From Myxococcales bacterium (GTDB lineage: Bacteria; Myxococcota_A; Polyangia; Polyangiales; Polyangiaceae), in the NCBI GenBank assembly GCA_016720545.1, contig JADKKK010000004.1, positions 124,001 through 188,000 of the forward strand: 64,000 bases of DNA. The letters are read 5' to 3'. The notes under the pieces were generated by a model, which worked only from the letters and a program-made list of their open reading frames with translations, was not told the DNA's origin and ran no database searches. Shown here one piece after another: positions 8,668 through 16,601 of this stretch. Position numbers and translations under genes: made by a program. Position 1 is the first letter of the stretch. Every line of letters begins with the position of its first letter.

Positions 8668-9810
8668 TCATGTGCGGCTGGACCTTTCGGGAGAGAGCGG
8701 GAGCTTCAGGGTGGCCACGGTGCGATCGCCGTCGGCGCGGATCGAGAACGCGCCACGCTCGGGGTAGGCGAGGGCCAGTCGCTTGTGGACGATGCCGAGG
8801 CCGGTGGAGCCCTCGCGCGGGCCTGCGAAACGGCCGGGATTTTCGACGCGGAGCTCGATCTCGTCGTGCTCGTCGCCCAGCACGCGAACGACGAGGCGCA
8901 CCTCGCCGCGGTGCCCCCTCGACGGGCCGTGCTTCATCGCGTTCTCGGCGAGCGGCAGCAGCAGCATCGGAGGCACGGAGACCGCGGGGAGATCCGCGGG
9001 CACCTCGCGAACGTACGTGAACATCTCCGGGTCCCGCACGAGGTACATAGAGAAGAGGGCGTCGCAGAGCTCGAGCTCCTTCGCGATCGGCCACTCGTCC
9101 TCTTCGATGCCCGACATCACGGTGCGCAGCATGCCGGAGAGCTGGAGGATGGCGCGCTCGGCGACGCGGCCGTCGGCCCTGCACCACTCGGCGATCGCGT
9201 TCAGCGTGTTGAAGAGGAAGTGGGGATCGAGGTGGCTCTTCAGCGCGATGAGCTCGGCGTGGTCGCGGGCCCGCTCGAGCTCCTCGGCGCGCGCTCGCTC
9301 CCGGCGGAGGTTCTCCTCGAAGTCGATGTCGCGCGCGAGGCCCCAGCCGCCCACCCAGAAGAGCGCGACCTCGACGAGGAGGCTCGGGCGCGTCGTGAGG
9401 AACGTGGTGCCCATCCCCACGAGGTCGGAGAGCCCTCTCCCGATGCCTACGATGAGCGCCACGCCGACGCCGCCGTAGATGAGCGCGGAGCGCGCGGGGT
9501 TCGCGCTCTCGCGGCCCATCGGGAAGAGGTGGCGCCACAGGGTGGGAGCCACGACGAGGAACGTGCCGCACATCAGCGCACCGAGCAGCAGCGCGCCGGT
9601 CGCGCGGCTGTACACGTGCTGGATGAAGAGCAGCGGGACCATCACCACCACGATGGGCACCGCGCGCCTCGGTGCGAGGATGGCCGCCATGGTGCTCTGC
9701 AGCACGTTGGTCTCGGGCGGCAGGCGCAGCGCCGCGCGTCGCCTGCGTGGCGACGCGCTCGGTGCGTTGGCTGCGTTGGCTGCGTTGGCTGGGTAAGCCG
9801 CGTCGTCCAC
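8668..9810 (-). CDS. LytS-type membrane sensor histidine kinase
   Basis: 380 residues. About four to six hydrophobic segments lie between residues 40 and 160 (for example VPIVVVMVPLLFIQHV, GALLLGALMCGTFLVV). A coiled segment (ENLRRERARAEELERARDH) follows, then the His_kinase signature HLDPHFLFNTLNAI with the likely phosphoacceptor His197. The HATPase domain has LLPLAENAMKHG (N-box), VENPGRF and GSTGLGIVHKRL. The N-terminus carries a small in-frame repeat of Ala-Ala-Asn (residues 9-16), from a 9-bp tandem repeat near 9765-9791. It forms a unit with the LytTR regulator downstream. The signal sensed is unknown. Confidence 0.93.
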   Translation of the reverse strand: MDDAAYPANAANAANAPSASPRRRRAALRLPPETNVLQSTMAAILAPRRAVPIVVVMVPLLFIQHVYSRATGALLLGALMCGTFLVVAPTLWRHLFPMGRESANPARSALIYGGVGVALIVGIGRGLSDLVGMGTTFLTTRPSLLVEVALFWVGGWGLARDIDFEENLRRERARAEELERARDHAELIALKSHLDPHFLFNTLNAIAEWCRADGRVAERAILQLSGMLRTVMSGIEEDEWPIAKELELCDALFSMYLVRDPEMFTYVREVPADLPAVSVPPMLLLPLAENAMKHGPSRGHRGEVRLVVRVLGDEHDEIELRVENPGRFAGPREGSTGLGIVHKRLALAYPERGAFSIRADGDRTVATLKLPLSPERSSRT

Positions 9811-9909
9811 GTGCTTCAGCGTAGGGCGCGAGGCGGCGGCGTGGGCAGAAAACGGGGCGAGCGGTCGGCGACCGCCGGCGAGGGGCCCGCGCGGGCGCGC
9901 GGGAGCTCA

Positions 9910-9923
9910 TCAACGGGCTGCTA
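9910..9923 (+). repeat. Short dispersed motif TCAACGGGCTGCTA, right flank of LytS/LytR pair
   Basis: This copy overlaps the stop codon of the esterase gene (9921-9923 reads TAG on the minus strand) and is in direct orientation with the copy at 7846-7860. Confidence 0.5.
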
Positions 9924-10913
9924 AGGGCCGCGGCGCCCGTGCTCCTGGAAGAACGCCCACATCGTGGCGGTCGCGTCGACGTCGCGGTTCACGCGGCCCA
10001 CCACGCGGGCCGGGAGGTACTGTTTGCCGCCAGGCCACGTGTGCCCCCCGCCCTCGAGCGTGTAGAGCTGCACGGACGTGTCTTCGGCGCACGCGGCGGC
10101 CTCCACGCGCGCCGTGGAGCCGTCGCCGGGATCCACGTCGGGCACGGCAGGGAGCGCCCGAGGTTCGCCGCAACGGCTCTGAGTGTAGAATACATGCATG
10201 GCGTCGCGCGCGGAGGCCGTGAGACCACGCTCGAACGGGCCGAGGTGGACCACACCGCCTTCGTACGGCACCAGCGGATCGGCGGTCCCGAGGAAGGCGA
10301 TGACCGCGACCGGCCGCGCGAGCCGGCAAGTCGCCGCGAGCTCGGGGCCGAGCGACCCTGCGACGAGCCCAATTCCGGCGACGCGCGCCGAGCGCTCGCA
10401 CGCGTAGCGCGAGGCCATGAAGGCGCCGTTCGAGATGCCCGTCACGTACACGCGGCGCAGATCGACGTCGGGATCGCGTCCAAGGGCGTCGAGGACGGCG
10501 TCGAGGAAGCCCACGTCGTCGACGTTCTCCTTCGCCGCGGTGGAGGGCACGCCCGCGCGGCCGTCGTTCCAGCCCCGGTCGACGCCGTCGGGGTAAGCCA
10601 CCACGAAGCCCTCGCGATCCGCGAGCGCGGAGAACCCGGTTTGCGCGGAGACTCCCTCGGCGCGGCCGCCCCCGCCATGGAGCGAGAGCACCAGCGGCCG
10701 CCGCGCGGGCGACGGGCTCCTCGCGGGCGGGCGATGCACTCGAAAGTGACGCGCCCGCCCCCCCCAGGTGAGCGCGCGGGTCTCGTCGGCGCCCGGGCTC
10801 GCGGACGCGACCTCGCGCCGCGGAGCCTCGCCGCGCCCCCGACCGCACGCGAGGAGGGCGAAGGCGAGCGCGCCGGCGCAGAGCGCGGGCACGCGGACCT
10901 GTGGCTCGTTCAT
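9921..10913 (-). CDS. LpqC / polyhydroxybutyrate-depolymerase-like lipoprotein esterase
   Basis: 330 residues from ATG 10913. A signal peptide with lipobox ALLAC gives Cys23. The alpha/beta-hydrolase core shows LHGGGG (oxyanion region, 79-84), the nucleophile Ser161 in GISNG, GTADPLVPY (probable catalytic Asp) and GGGHTWPGG (catalytic His near the C-terminus). These fit the esterase_PHB/LpqC family, which includes PHB depolymerases, feruloyl esterases and polyester hydrolases; the substrate is not determined. The start codon is the last three bases of a 67-bp dispersed repeat, which also supplies AGGGTG as a possible ribosome-binding site. Confidence 0.88.
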   Translation of the reverse strand: MNEPQVRVPALCAGALAFALLACGRGRGEAPRREVASASPGADETRALTWGGRARHFRVHRPPARSPSPARRPLVLSLHGGGGRAEGVSAQTGFSALADREGFVVAYPDGVDRGWNDGRAGVPSTAAKENVDDVGFLDAVLDALGRDPDVDLRRVYVTGISNGAFMASRYACERSARVAGIGLVAGSLGPELAATCRLARPVAVIAFLGTADPLVPYEGGVVHLGPFERGLTASARDAMHVFYTQSRCGEPRALPAVPDVDPGDGSTARVEAAACAEDTSVQLYTLEGGGHTWPGGKQYLPARVVGRVNRDVDATATMWAFFQEHGRRGP

Positions 10914-10977
10914 GGCGACACCCTGCCTTCGGCTCGGGCTCGCGATAGACCTCCGTTCGCCCCTTCGGGGCTCACTT
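10911..10977 (-). repeat. 67-bp dispersed repeat, copy R1 (ends on a start codon)
   Basis: Read on the minus strand it begins AAGTGAGCCCCGAAGGGGCG and ends GGGTGTCGCCATG, the ATG being the start of the esterase gene. It is identical at 57 of 67 positions to R2 (44270-44336) and 54 of 67 to R3 (58729-58795), without gaps. It holds a GCCCC-GAA-GGGGC hairpin and an open 21-codon frame from GTG to TGA, with the TGA overlapping the ATG as ATGA. Confidence 0.85.
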
Positions 10978-11067
10978 CCACGGGAGCAGGAGTGCGCGCA
11001 TGGGCAGACCTTACCACGGCGCGCGGAGTGCCGCCCGGCGGCCCTTTTTGGGCTATGCTCCCGCCCC

Positions 11068-11592
11068 GTGGCCGACCTTGACGCTCTCCGCACCCGTGTC
11101 GCGAACCAGGCTCACTCGGTCGCAAAGACGATCAACGAGGGGTTCGACGAGTTCCAGATCGGGGCCGGCGCCTGGCAGGTCGATCTGAACACCCCCGAGG
11201 GCCCGTCTACGGGCGGCGGCAAGCAGGCGCTCCAGCACCTGCGGCTCGTGCCCCAGCGACCCGGCTACCCGGCGCTCGTGGTCGGCGTGGTGAACGGCGT
11301 GCTCTCGACGGCCGAGCTCCGCACCTACGAGCACGTCGCCTTGCAGCACGAGGTGCGGTTCAAGAAGCCCCTCGAGATAACTCCTGAAGAGTACGACGAT
11401 TTCCTGAAGAAGGCCGACGTCGTCCTGAACCTCGCGCGCATCCAGCGCACGCGCGTCGACGCCCCGCCGGAGCTCGTGGCCGAGGCCCGGGCGGCGCACG
11501 CGGCGGCCAGGAACGCGCTCGGCGTGCGCGCCCTCGTCGGGCTTGTGGTGGTCCTGCTCCTCGCGATGCTCGGGTATCGGCTCTTCGGCTGA
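11068..11592 (+). CDS. Unknown protein with C-terminal membrane anchor
   Basis: 174 residues from GTG 11068. There is no Shine-Dalgarno sequence. A TATGCT hexamer sits at 11054-11059, so a leaderless transcript is possible. The soluble part (1-145) has VAKTINEGFDEFQIGAGAWQVDLNTP and a helical KKADVVLNLARIQRTRVDAPPEL segment. The C-terminus is a single hydrophobic helix (ALVGLVVVLLLAMLGYRLFG), suggesting a tail-anchored inner-membrane protein facing the cytosol. No family is recognised. Its promoter region is shared with the divergent esterase gene and its repeat. Confidence 0.6.
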   Translation: MADLDALRTRVANQAHSVAKTINEGFDEFQIGAGAWQVDLNTPEGPSTGGGKQALQHLRLVPQRPGYPALVVGVVNGVLSTAELRTYEHVALQHEVRFKKPLEITPEEYDDFLKKADVVLNLARIQRTRVDAPPELVAEARAAHAAARNALGVRALVGLVVVLLLAMLGYRLFG

Positions 11593-11598
11593 GGTAGC

Positions 11599-11928
11599 TC
11601 AGCTGAACTGGCCCCAGTCGCGGGGGTGGCTCCATGCGTTCGGCTTGAAGTCCCAGCGAATGATCGCCGCCGGGTCGAAGGTGGTCTCGAGCTGCGCGAT
11701 GGAGCGCAGATCGCCTGGGAGGATGGTGACGTTGAACGGGGGGCGCTTCGCGCCGACGTCCCATAGCTGATAGCGCGGTCGCGCGTCGTGCGCGCCCCGC
11801 AGCGGCCCGAAGTCGAGCGGGGCGCAGGTGACGACGCGCTCGCCGCCCGCCTTCGCGTGGAAGAAGGTGACGGTGACGTGGTGCTTGGTCTCGAGCGCCG
11901 CGAGGAAGGTGGCGTGGTCGGCGTGCAT
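11599..11928 (-). CDS. Conserved hypothetical protein
   Basis: 109 residues, small and soluble, with no signal or membrane segment. The opening HADHATFLAALETKHHVTVTFF and the middle APLDFGPLRGAHDARPRYQLWD resemble a small family of unknown function seen in diverse bacteria, ending in an aromatic-rich W-DFKPNAWSHPRDWG stretch. No catalytic motif is visible. It converges on the tail-anchored protein at 11592, with a 6-bp gap. Confidence 0.6.
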   Translation of the reverse strand: MHADHATFLAALETKHHVTVTFFHAKAGGERVVTCAPLDFGPLRGAHDARPRYQLWDVGAKRPPFNVTILPGDLRSIAQLETTFDPAAIIRWDFKPNAWSHPRDWGQFS

Positions 11929-11989
11929 GGTGGGCGCTCACTTACCACCGAGCCCGGTCGGCTGCGCGAGGACTCGCGTGGCGGCCTCC

Positions 11990-13981
11990 TCAGCGATCGT
12001 CCCGCCCTCGCGGACCCCGCTGCTCTACGATCTCGACGATGCCCCCCTTGGCTGCCGGCGGGCTCGCGGCTGGGAACGCGCGCGGCGAGTGCTTCGGCCT
12101 GGAGGGAGCCGGCGGCACGATGATCTCCTTCTGGGGCATGGGCGTCGACGCGTCGGCGAACGCCCGGAGCTCCTGCGCGACGGCGTTGATCGCGATCCGC
12201 ACCTCGCGCACCTCCCTCAGCACCTCTGTCGCGCTCGCGGGGCGATTGTCGGGCTCGACGTCGAGGCACCGCATGATGACGTCCGAGAGGCGCCGCGGCA
12301 CGTTGGGCACGCGGTCGCGGACGGACGGGTAACCCATCGCCAGGTTCGCGGGGCGCTGCGGCAGCCCGGGCAGGACGCCGGTGAGCAGCTCGTAGAACGT
12401 CGCGCCCAGCGCAAACAGGTCGGACCTAAAGTCGGTGCGCCCAGTGAGCTGCTCCGGCGGCATGTAGGCGGGCGTGCCAGCGATCATCGTCTGCTGGCCC
12501 GTCATCTTCGCGCCGACGATCTTGGCGAGGCCGAAGTCCATGACCTTGATGCCGGTCTTGGTGCGCATCAGGTTGGACGGCTTCAGATCGCGGTGGATGA
12601 TGTTCTTCCCGTGTGCGTACTCCACGGCCTCGAGCACCCGCTCGAACACGTCGAGCGCCTTCAACGGCGGCAGCGGCCCCTCGGCGGCGAGCGCCTCGTC
12701 GAGCGTGGTGCCCTCGACGAGCTCCATCGCGATGAACTCGCGGCCGTCGAGCGTGCCGATGTCGTAGATGGTGACGATGCCCGGGTGGCTGTGCGCCGCG
12801 GCCGCGCGCGCCTCGCGCTGGAACATACGGAACAGAGGGGACCCTGGGTCGAGATCCGGCGGGAGGAACTTGAGCGCGACCAGGCGATCGAGCCGACGAT
12901 CGCGCGCCTTGTGCACGACGCCCATGCCGCCGCGCCCAAGCTCGGAGAGCAGCTCGAAGCGCTCCTCGGGGCCCGTTGGTGGCGGTTCGGCGGCAGCGGC
13001 CGGTCCGGCGACGCCGGCGCCAGGTGCGAGTGGCGAGGGTCCGGCCAGGGCGGTGGCCCCGACGATCTCCTCGGGGCTGAGCTTCCGCGTGGCGGCGTCG
13101 AGCTCCGTCTTCAGGGAGAGGGCGAGGGCGCCATCCCCGCGGGCCCGCGCACGCTCGGCGCGCCTGGCCAGCACCCGCTCGCTCCCCCCCGCCGCGAGCG
13201 TGAGGCGCTCGACCGAAGCCGCGTCGTCGAGCTCGGCGTGGAGCGCGGCCGCCATGTCGAACTGTTTGAGCGCGTTCTCGTAGACCCCGGCCGCCCGCGC
13301 GAGCTCGCCCGCCTCGTCGAAGGCCTTCGCGGCCTTCTCGTGCTGCCCGAGCTTCTGGGCGACCTCGCCCGCGCGCCGCCAGAGCTCCTTTCGCCTGCCG
13401 CCCTCGGGAGGCACCGCGAGCGCGGCGTTCTCCAGCATCGTGAGCGAGTACCCAAACGCCTCCAGCTTGTCGACCGCCGCGAAGGCGTCGGCGGCCTTCT
13501 CGTACTCCTCGGCGTCCTGCAAGAGCCTCGCGGCTCGGAGGTGCTCGCCCGCTTCGCGGAAGCACTCGGCGGCCAGGAGCTTGTCGGCACGCGCGGCGGA
13601 GCGCTCCAGCTGTTCGGCCGCCCGCATCGGCTCGCCGAGCTTGCGGAACAGCGCGGCCGCTTGGGCGTGCTCCCCGGCTCTCTCGAAAGCGTCGGCCGCG
13701 GCCTTCTCCTCGCCGAGCTTCAGCAGGGCCCTGCCGGCGCGCGCGTGCTCGCCGCCGCGCTCGTAGATGCGCGAGGCCTCGCGCAGCAGGCCGCGGCGCA
13801 CTTGAAGGTCGCCCGCGGCGCGGTGGTCGCCCGCTGCCAGTGCCTCCCGGAGCTGCTCCTCGAGAGCGCGCTCGTCGCGCGTGGAAAGCCACCGGTAGCC
13901 CCACCGCGCGATCAACCCGACGAGCACGAAGAACAGGACCTTCGGGCCGTGGAGTGTAAGGGCGTCGATTAGGGAGTCCAT
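11990..13981 (-). CDS. Membrane-anchored TPR / Ser-Thr protein kinase with C-terminal kinase domain
   Basis: 663 residues from ATG 13981 (MDSLIDAL); an in-frame ATG at 14019 is an alternative. One N-terminal membrane helix (VLFFVLVGLIARWGYRWL) is followed by about 250 residues of TPR-like helical repeats (for example AADAFERAGEHAQAAALFRKLGE). The kinase domain begins near residue 345: glycine loop GRGGMGVVH, VALKFLPP (Lys), HRDLKPSN catalytic loop, DFGLAKI and an APE-like YMPPEQLTG. All key catalytic residues are present, so it should be active. The order is the reverse of the usual bacterial kinase-TM-TPR layout. The tail (APSRPKHSPRAFPAASPP) is low-complexity. Substrates are unknown. Confidence 0.92.
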   Translation of the reverse strand: MDSLIDALTLHGPKVLFFVLVGLIARWGYRWLSTRDERALEEQLREALAAGDHRAAGDLQVRRGLLREASRIYERGGEHARAGRALLKLGEEKAAADAFERAGEHAQAAALFRKLGEPMRAAEQLERSAARADKLLAAECFREAGEHLRAARLLQDAEEYEKAADAFAAVDKLEAFGYSLTMLENAALAVPPEGGRRKELWRRAGEVAQKLGQHEKAAKAFDEAGELARAAGVYENALKQFDMAAALHAELDDAASVERLTLAAGGSERVLARRAERARARGDGALALSLKTELDAATRKLSPEEIVGATALAGPSPLAPGAGVAGPAAAAEPPPTGPEERFELLSELGRGGMGVVHKARDRRLDRLVALKFLPPDLDPGSPLFRMFQREARAAAAHSHPGIVTIYDIGTLDGREFIAMELVEGTTLDEALAAEGPLPPLKALDVFERVLEAVEYAHGKNIIHRDLKPSNLMRTKTGIKVMDFGLAKIVGAKMTGQQTMIAGTPAYMPPEQLTGRTDFRSDLFALGATFYELLTGVLPGLPQRPANLAMGYPSVRDRVPNVPRRLSDVIMRCLDVEPDNRPASATEVLREVREVRIAINAVAQELRAFADASTPMPQKEIIVPPAPSRPKHSPRAFPAASPPAAKGGIVEIVEQRGPRGRDDR

Positions 13982-14125
13982 CGCGTCAGCTTGGTTGGCG
14001 GTGGCCCCGCCCGCGTTCATTGGAGCGGTCGGTGCCCACTTCGGCAAACAAATTCGGTGCACGAGCGCGAGTCTTCGCCTCGCATTTTTGCTTCGCGTCG
14101 ACCCGAAAAGCGGTAACCCGAGCGC

Positions 14126-16531
14126 ATGGAATCAAGCCAGAGTGCCGCGCAGGAGGGCTCCAGCCTCGAAGTCGACATCGAGGGCCGCGCGGCCTTCTAT
14201 TTAGGCCGCACCGAGGAGGGGGCACCCTATCTCTACCCGCACAAGCACCTCCTCACGCACAGCGTCGTGATCGGCATGACGGGCAGCGGGAAGACCGGCC
14301 TGTCGGTCGCGCTGCTCGAGGAGGCCGCGCTCGACGGCGTCCCGGCCATCGTGATCGATCCCAAAGGAGACATTGGCAATCTGCTGCTGACGTTCCCCGC
14401 GCTCGATGCGGCGTCGTTCGCGCCGTTCGTCCCCGAGGGCGAGGAGCCGGAGGCGGTCGCTTCGCGTTGGCGCGCGGGCCTCGCGGCGGGGCACCAAGAC
14501 GGCGCGCGCGTCGCGCGGCTGAAGGAGGCCGCCGACTTCGCCATCTACACACCGGGGAGCCGCATGGGCATCCCGGTGTCGATCGTCGGCTCGCTCGCCG
14601 CGCCTTCGGCCGATCTCGCGGAGGATGGCGAGCTCTTCCGTGAGCGCGTGGCGACGGTCGCGACCAGCTTGCTCGGCTTGGTCGGCGTCGACGCCGATCC
14701 GGTCAAGTCGCGCGAGCACATCCTGCTCTCGACGCTGCTCGCCCAGGCGTGGCAGCGCGGCCAAGACCTGGATCTCTCCTCCCTCGTGCTGCGCATTCGG
14801 GAGCCGGGGCTGAAGCAGGTGGGCGTGCTCGACCTCGAGAGCTTCTACCCGGAGCGTGACCGGTTCACGCTCGCCGTGGCGTTCAATAACCTGCTCGCCG
14901 CGCCGGGCTTCGAGGCGTGGCTCGAGGGGGCTCCCCTCGACGTCGGCGCCTTCCTCCGCACGAGGGAGGGCAAGCCGCGCGTCGCGATCTTCTCGATCGC
15001 GCACCTCGGGGACGCCGAGCGCATGTTCTTCGTCTCGGTGCTGCTCGCGCAGGTCGTGGCGTGGATGCGCGCGCAGTCGGGGACGAGCAGCCTCCGCGCG
15101 CTCCTCTTCATGGACGAGATCGTGGGGTATTTCCCGCCGGTGAAGACCCCGCCGTCCAAGGCGCCGCTCCTCCTGCTCTTGAAGCAGGCGCGGGCCTTCG
15201 GTCTCGGCGTGGTGCTCGCGACGCAGAACCCGGTCGACATCGACTACAAGGGGCTCGCGAACTGTGGCACCTGGTTTCTCGGGCGCCTCCAGACCGAGCG
15301 CGACAAGGCGCGCGTACTCGAGGGCCTCGAGGGCAGCGCGCAGCTCGCCCCGGCGCGCCCCTTCGACAAGGTCGCCGTCGAGCGTACGCTCGCCGGGCTG
15401 CCCCCGCGCACGTTCGTCGTGCACGACGTGCGCGAGGACGGGCCGTTCCTCATGGAGAGCCGCTTCTGCCTCTCCTACTTGAAGGGACCGCTCCGGCGCG
15501 ACGAGGTGCGCGCGCTCATGGCGACGCACCCCGCTCGGGTCGAGGCGCTCGCGCCGCCGGAGGCCGCCGCGCCGGGCGTCCCCGAGGGCGCGCCGACCGG
15601 GGTGGCCTCGGCGTCGGCGGCGACCACGCGCGACAAACCGGCGGTCTCCGACGAGGTGACCGAGGTGTTTCTCCCCGCGCAGGGCGGCGCGAGCGGCGCG
15701 GTCACTTACGCACCTGCCCTGGTCGCCCGCGTGTGCGTCCGCTTCGTCGACCCGAAGACCAAGCTCGACTACGCTCGCGAGGCCACGTTCGCGACCGCGC
15801 TCGAGGTAGACGGCCTCGGGCCCGACTGGACCCGCGCGCGTTGGTCGCCCCTGCGCGCGCAGGACCTCACCCGCGAACCCGTGCAAGATGCACGATTCTG
15901 CCCGCTCCCGAAGGAGGCGACGAAGCCCAAGAGCTACGCCGGCTGGCAGCGCGCCCTCGTGTCGTGGCTCGCCGAGTCACAGGGGGTCGCTCGCCCGTTT
16001 GCGCCGAAGTGGAAGCTGTACGGCGAACCGGGCGAGTCGGAGGGGGCCTTCCGCGGCAGGCTCGAGCTCCGCGCGCGCGAGGAGCGCGAGGCCGCGCTCG
16101 AGGCGCTGAACGCGAAGTACAGCGCCAAGTTCGAGGCGCTCCGCGAGAAGCTGCAGCGCGCGCACGCGGCGGTCGTCCGCGACGAGGCGGAGGCCCGCGT
16201 GCAAGGCGTGGGCTCGGCGTTCTCGGTGGGCGCGCAGGTCATGTCGCTCTTCGGCGCGCGCTCGCCGGGGCGGCGCATCCTCGGGGGTGCCGCGCAGGTC
16301 ACCCGGCAGGCGGGAAAGCTCTCGCGCGCGCGCGATGCGCTCGAGCAGAAGCGCCAGGCGCTGGCCGAGCTCCAGGGCAAGGGGCAGGCGCTCGACGCGG
16401 AGTACCGCGCCGAGGCGGCGCGCGTGGCGGCCGCGACCTCGGCGGTCGAGGTCGAGTCCGTCCTCGTGCGCCCAAAGAAGACCCACATCGAGGTGCGCCT
16501 GTTCGCGCTCGGGTGGTGCCCGTTCGAGTGA
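14126..16531 (+). CDS. HerA-like (DUF87/DUF853-type) ATP-binding protein with C-terminal coiled coil
   Basis: 801 residues. Walker A is GMTGSGKT (50-57), followed by IVIDPKGDIGNLLLTFP, typical of the HerA/FtsK clade. LLFMDEIVGYFPP is the Walker B (near residue 330), and LATQNPVDIDYKGLANCGTWFLGRLQTERDK matches the sensor and arginine-finger region of HerA-like ATPases. Residues from about 630 on are Glu/Arg/Ala-rich and predicted coiled coil (EEREAALEALNAKY, RDALEQKRQALAELQ). These proteins are hexameric motor ATPases acting on DNA or other polymers; the role of this subgroup is not known. No nuclease (NurA-like) gene is adjacent. Confidence 0.85.
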   Translation: MESSQSAAQEGSSLEVDIEGRAAFYLGRTEEGAPYLYPHKHLLTHSVVIGMTGSGKTGLSVALLEEAALDGVPAIVIDPKGDIGNLLLTFPALDAASFAPFVPEGEEPEAVASRWRAGLAAGHQDGARVARLKEAADFAIYTPGSRMGIPVSIVGSLAAPSADLAEDGELFRERVATVATSLLGLVGVDADPVKSREHILLSTLLAQAWQRGQDLDLSSLVLRIREPGLKQVGVLDLESFYPERDRFTLAVAFNNLLAAPGFEAWLEGAPLDVGAFLRTREGKPRVAIFSIAHLGDAERMFFVSVLLAQVVAWMRAQSGTSSLRALLFMDEIVGYFPPVKTPPSKAPLLLLLKQARAFGLGVVLATQNPVDIDYKGLANCGTWFLGRLQTERDKARVLEGLEGSAQLAPARPFDKVAVERTLAGLPPRTFVVHDVREDGPFLMESRFCLSYLKGPLRRDEVRALMATHPARVEALAPPEAAAPGVPEGAPTGVASASAATTRDKPAVSDEVTEVFLPAQGGASGAVTYAPALVARVCVRFVDPKTKLDYAREATFATALEVDGLGPDWTRARWSPLRAQDLTREPVQDARFCPLPKEATKPKSYAGWQRALVSWLAESQGVARPFAPKWKLYGEPGESEGAFRGRLELRAREEREAALEALNAKYSAKFEALREKLQRAHAAVVRDEAEARVQGVGSAFSVGAQVMSLFGARSPGRRILGGAAQVTRQAGKLSRARDALEQKRQALAELQGKGQALDAEYRAEAARVAAATSAVEVESVLVRPKKTHIEVRLFALGWCPFE

Positions 16532-16601
16532 GCCGCTGAGCGGGCGCGCAGGCGCGGCGCCATGTCGGGGAAGGGCCATTGCATGCGGAATGCACGCAAT
16601 A

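Noticed and set aside
14201..15886. Long minus-strand open frame opposite the HerA-like gene
   Set aside because: Its translation is dominated by Arg, Glu, Ala and His without domain patterns, as expected of the complement of a high-GC gene.
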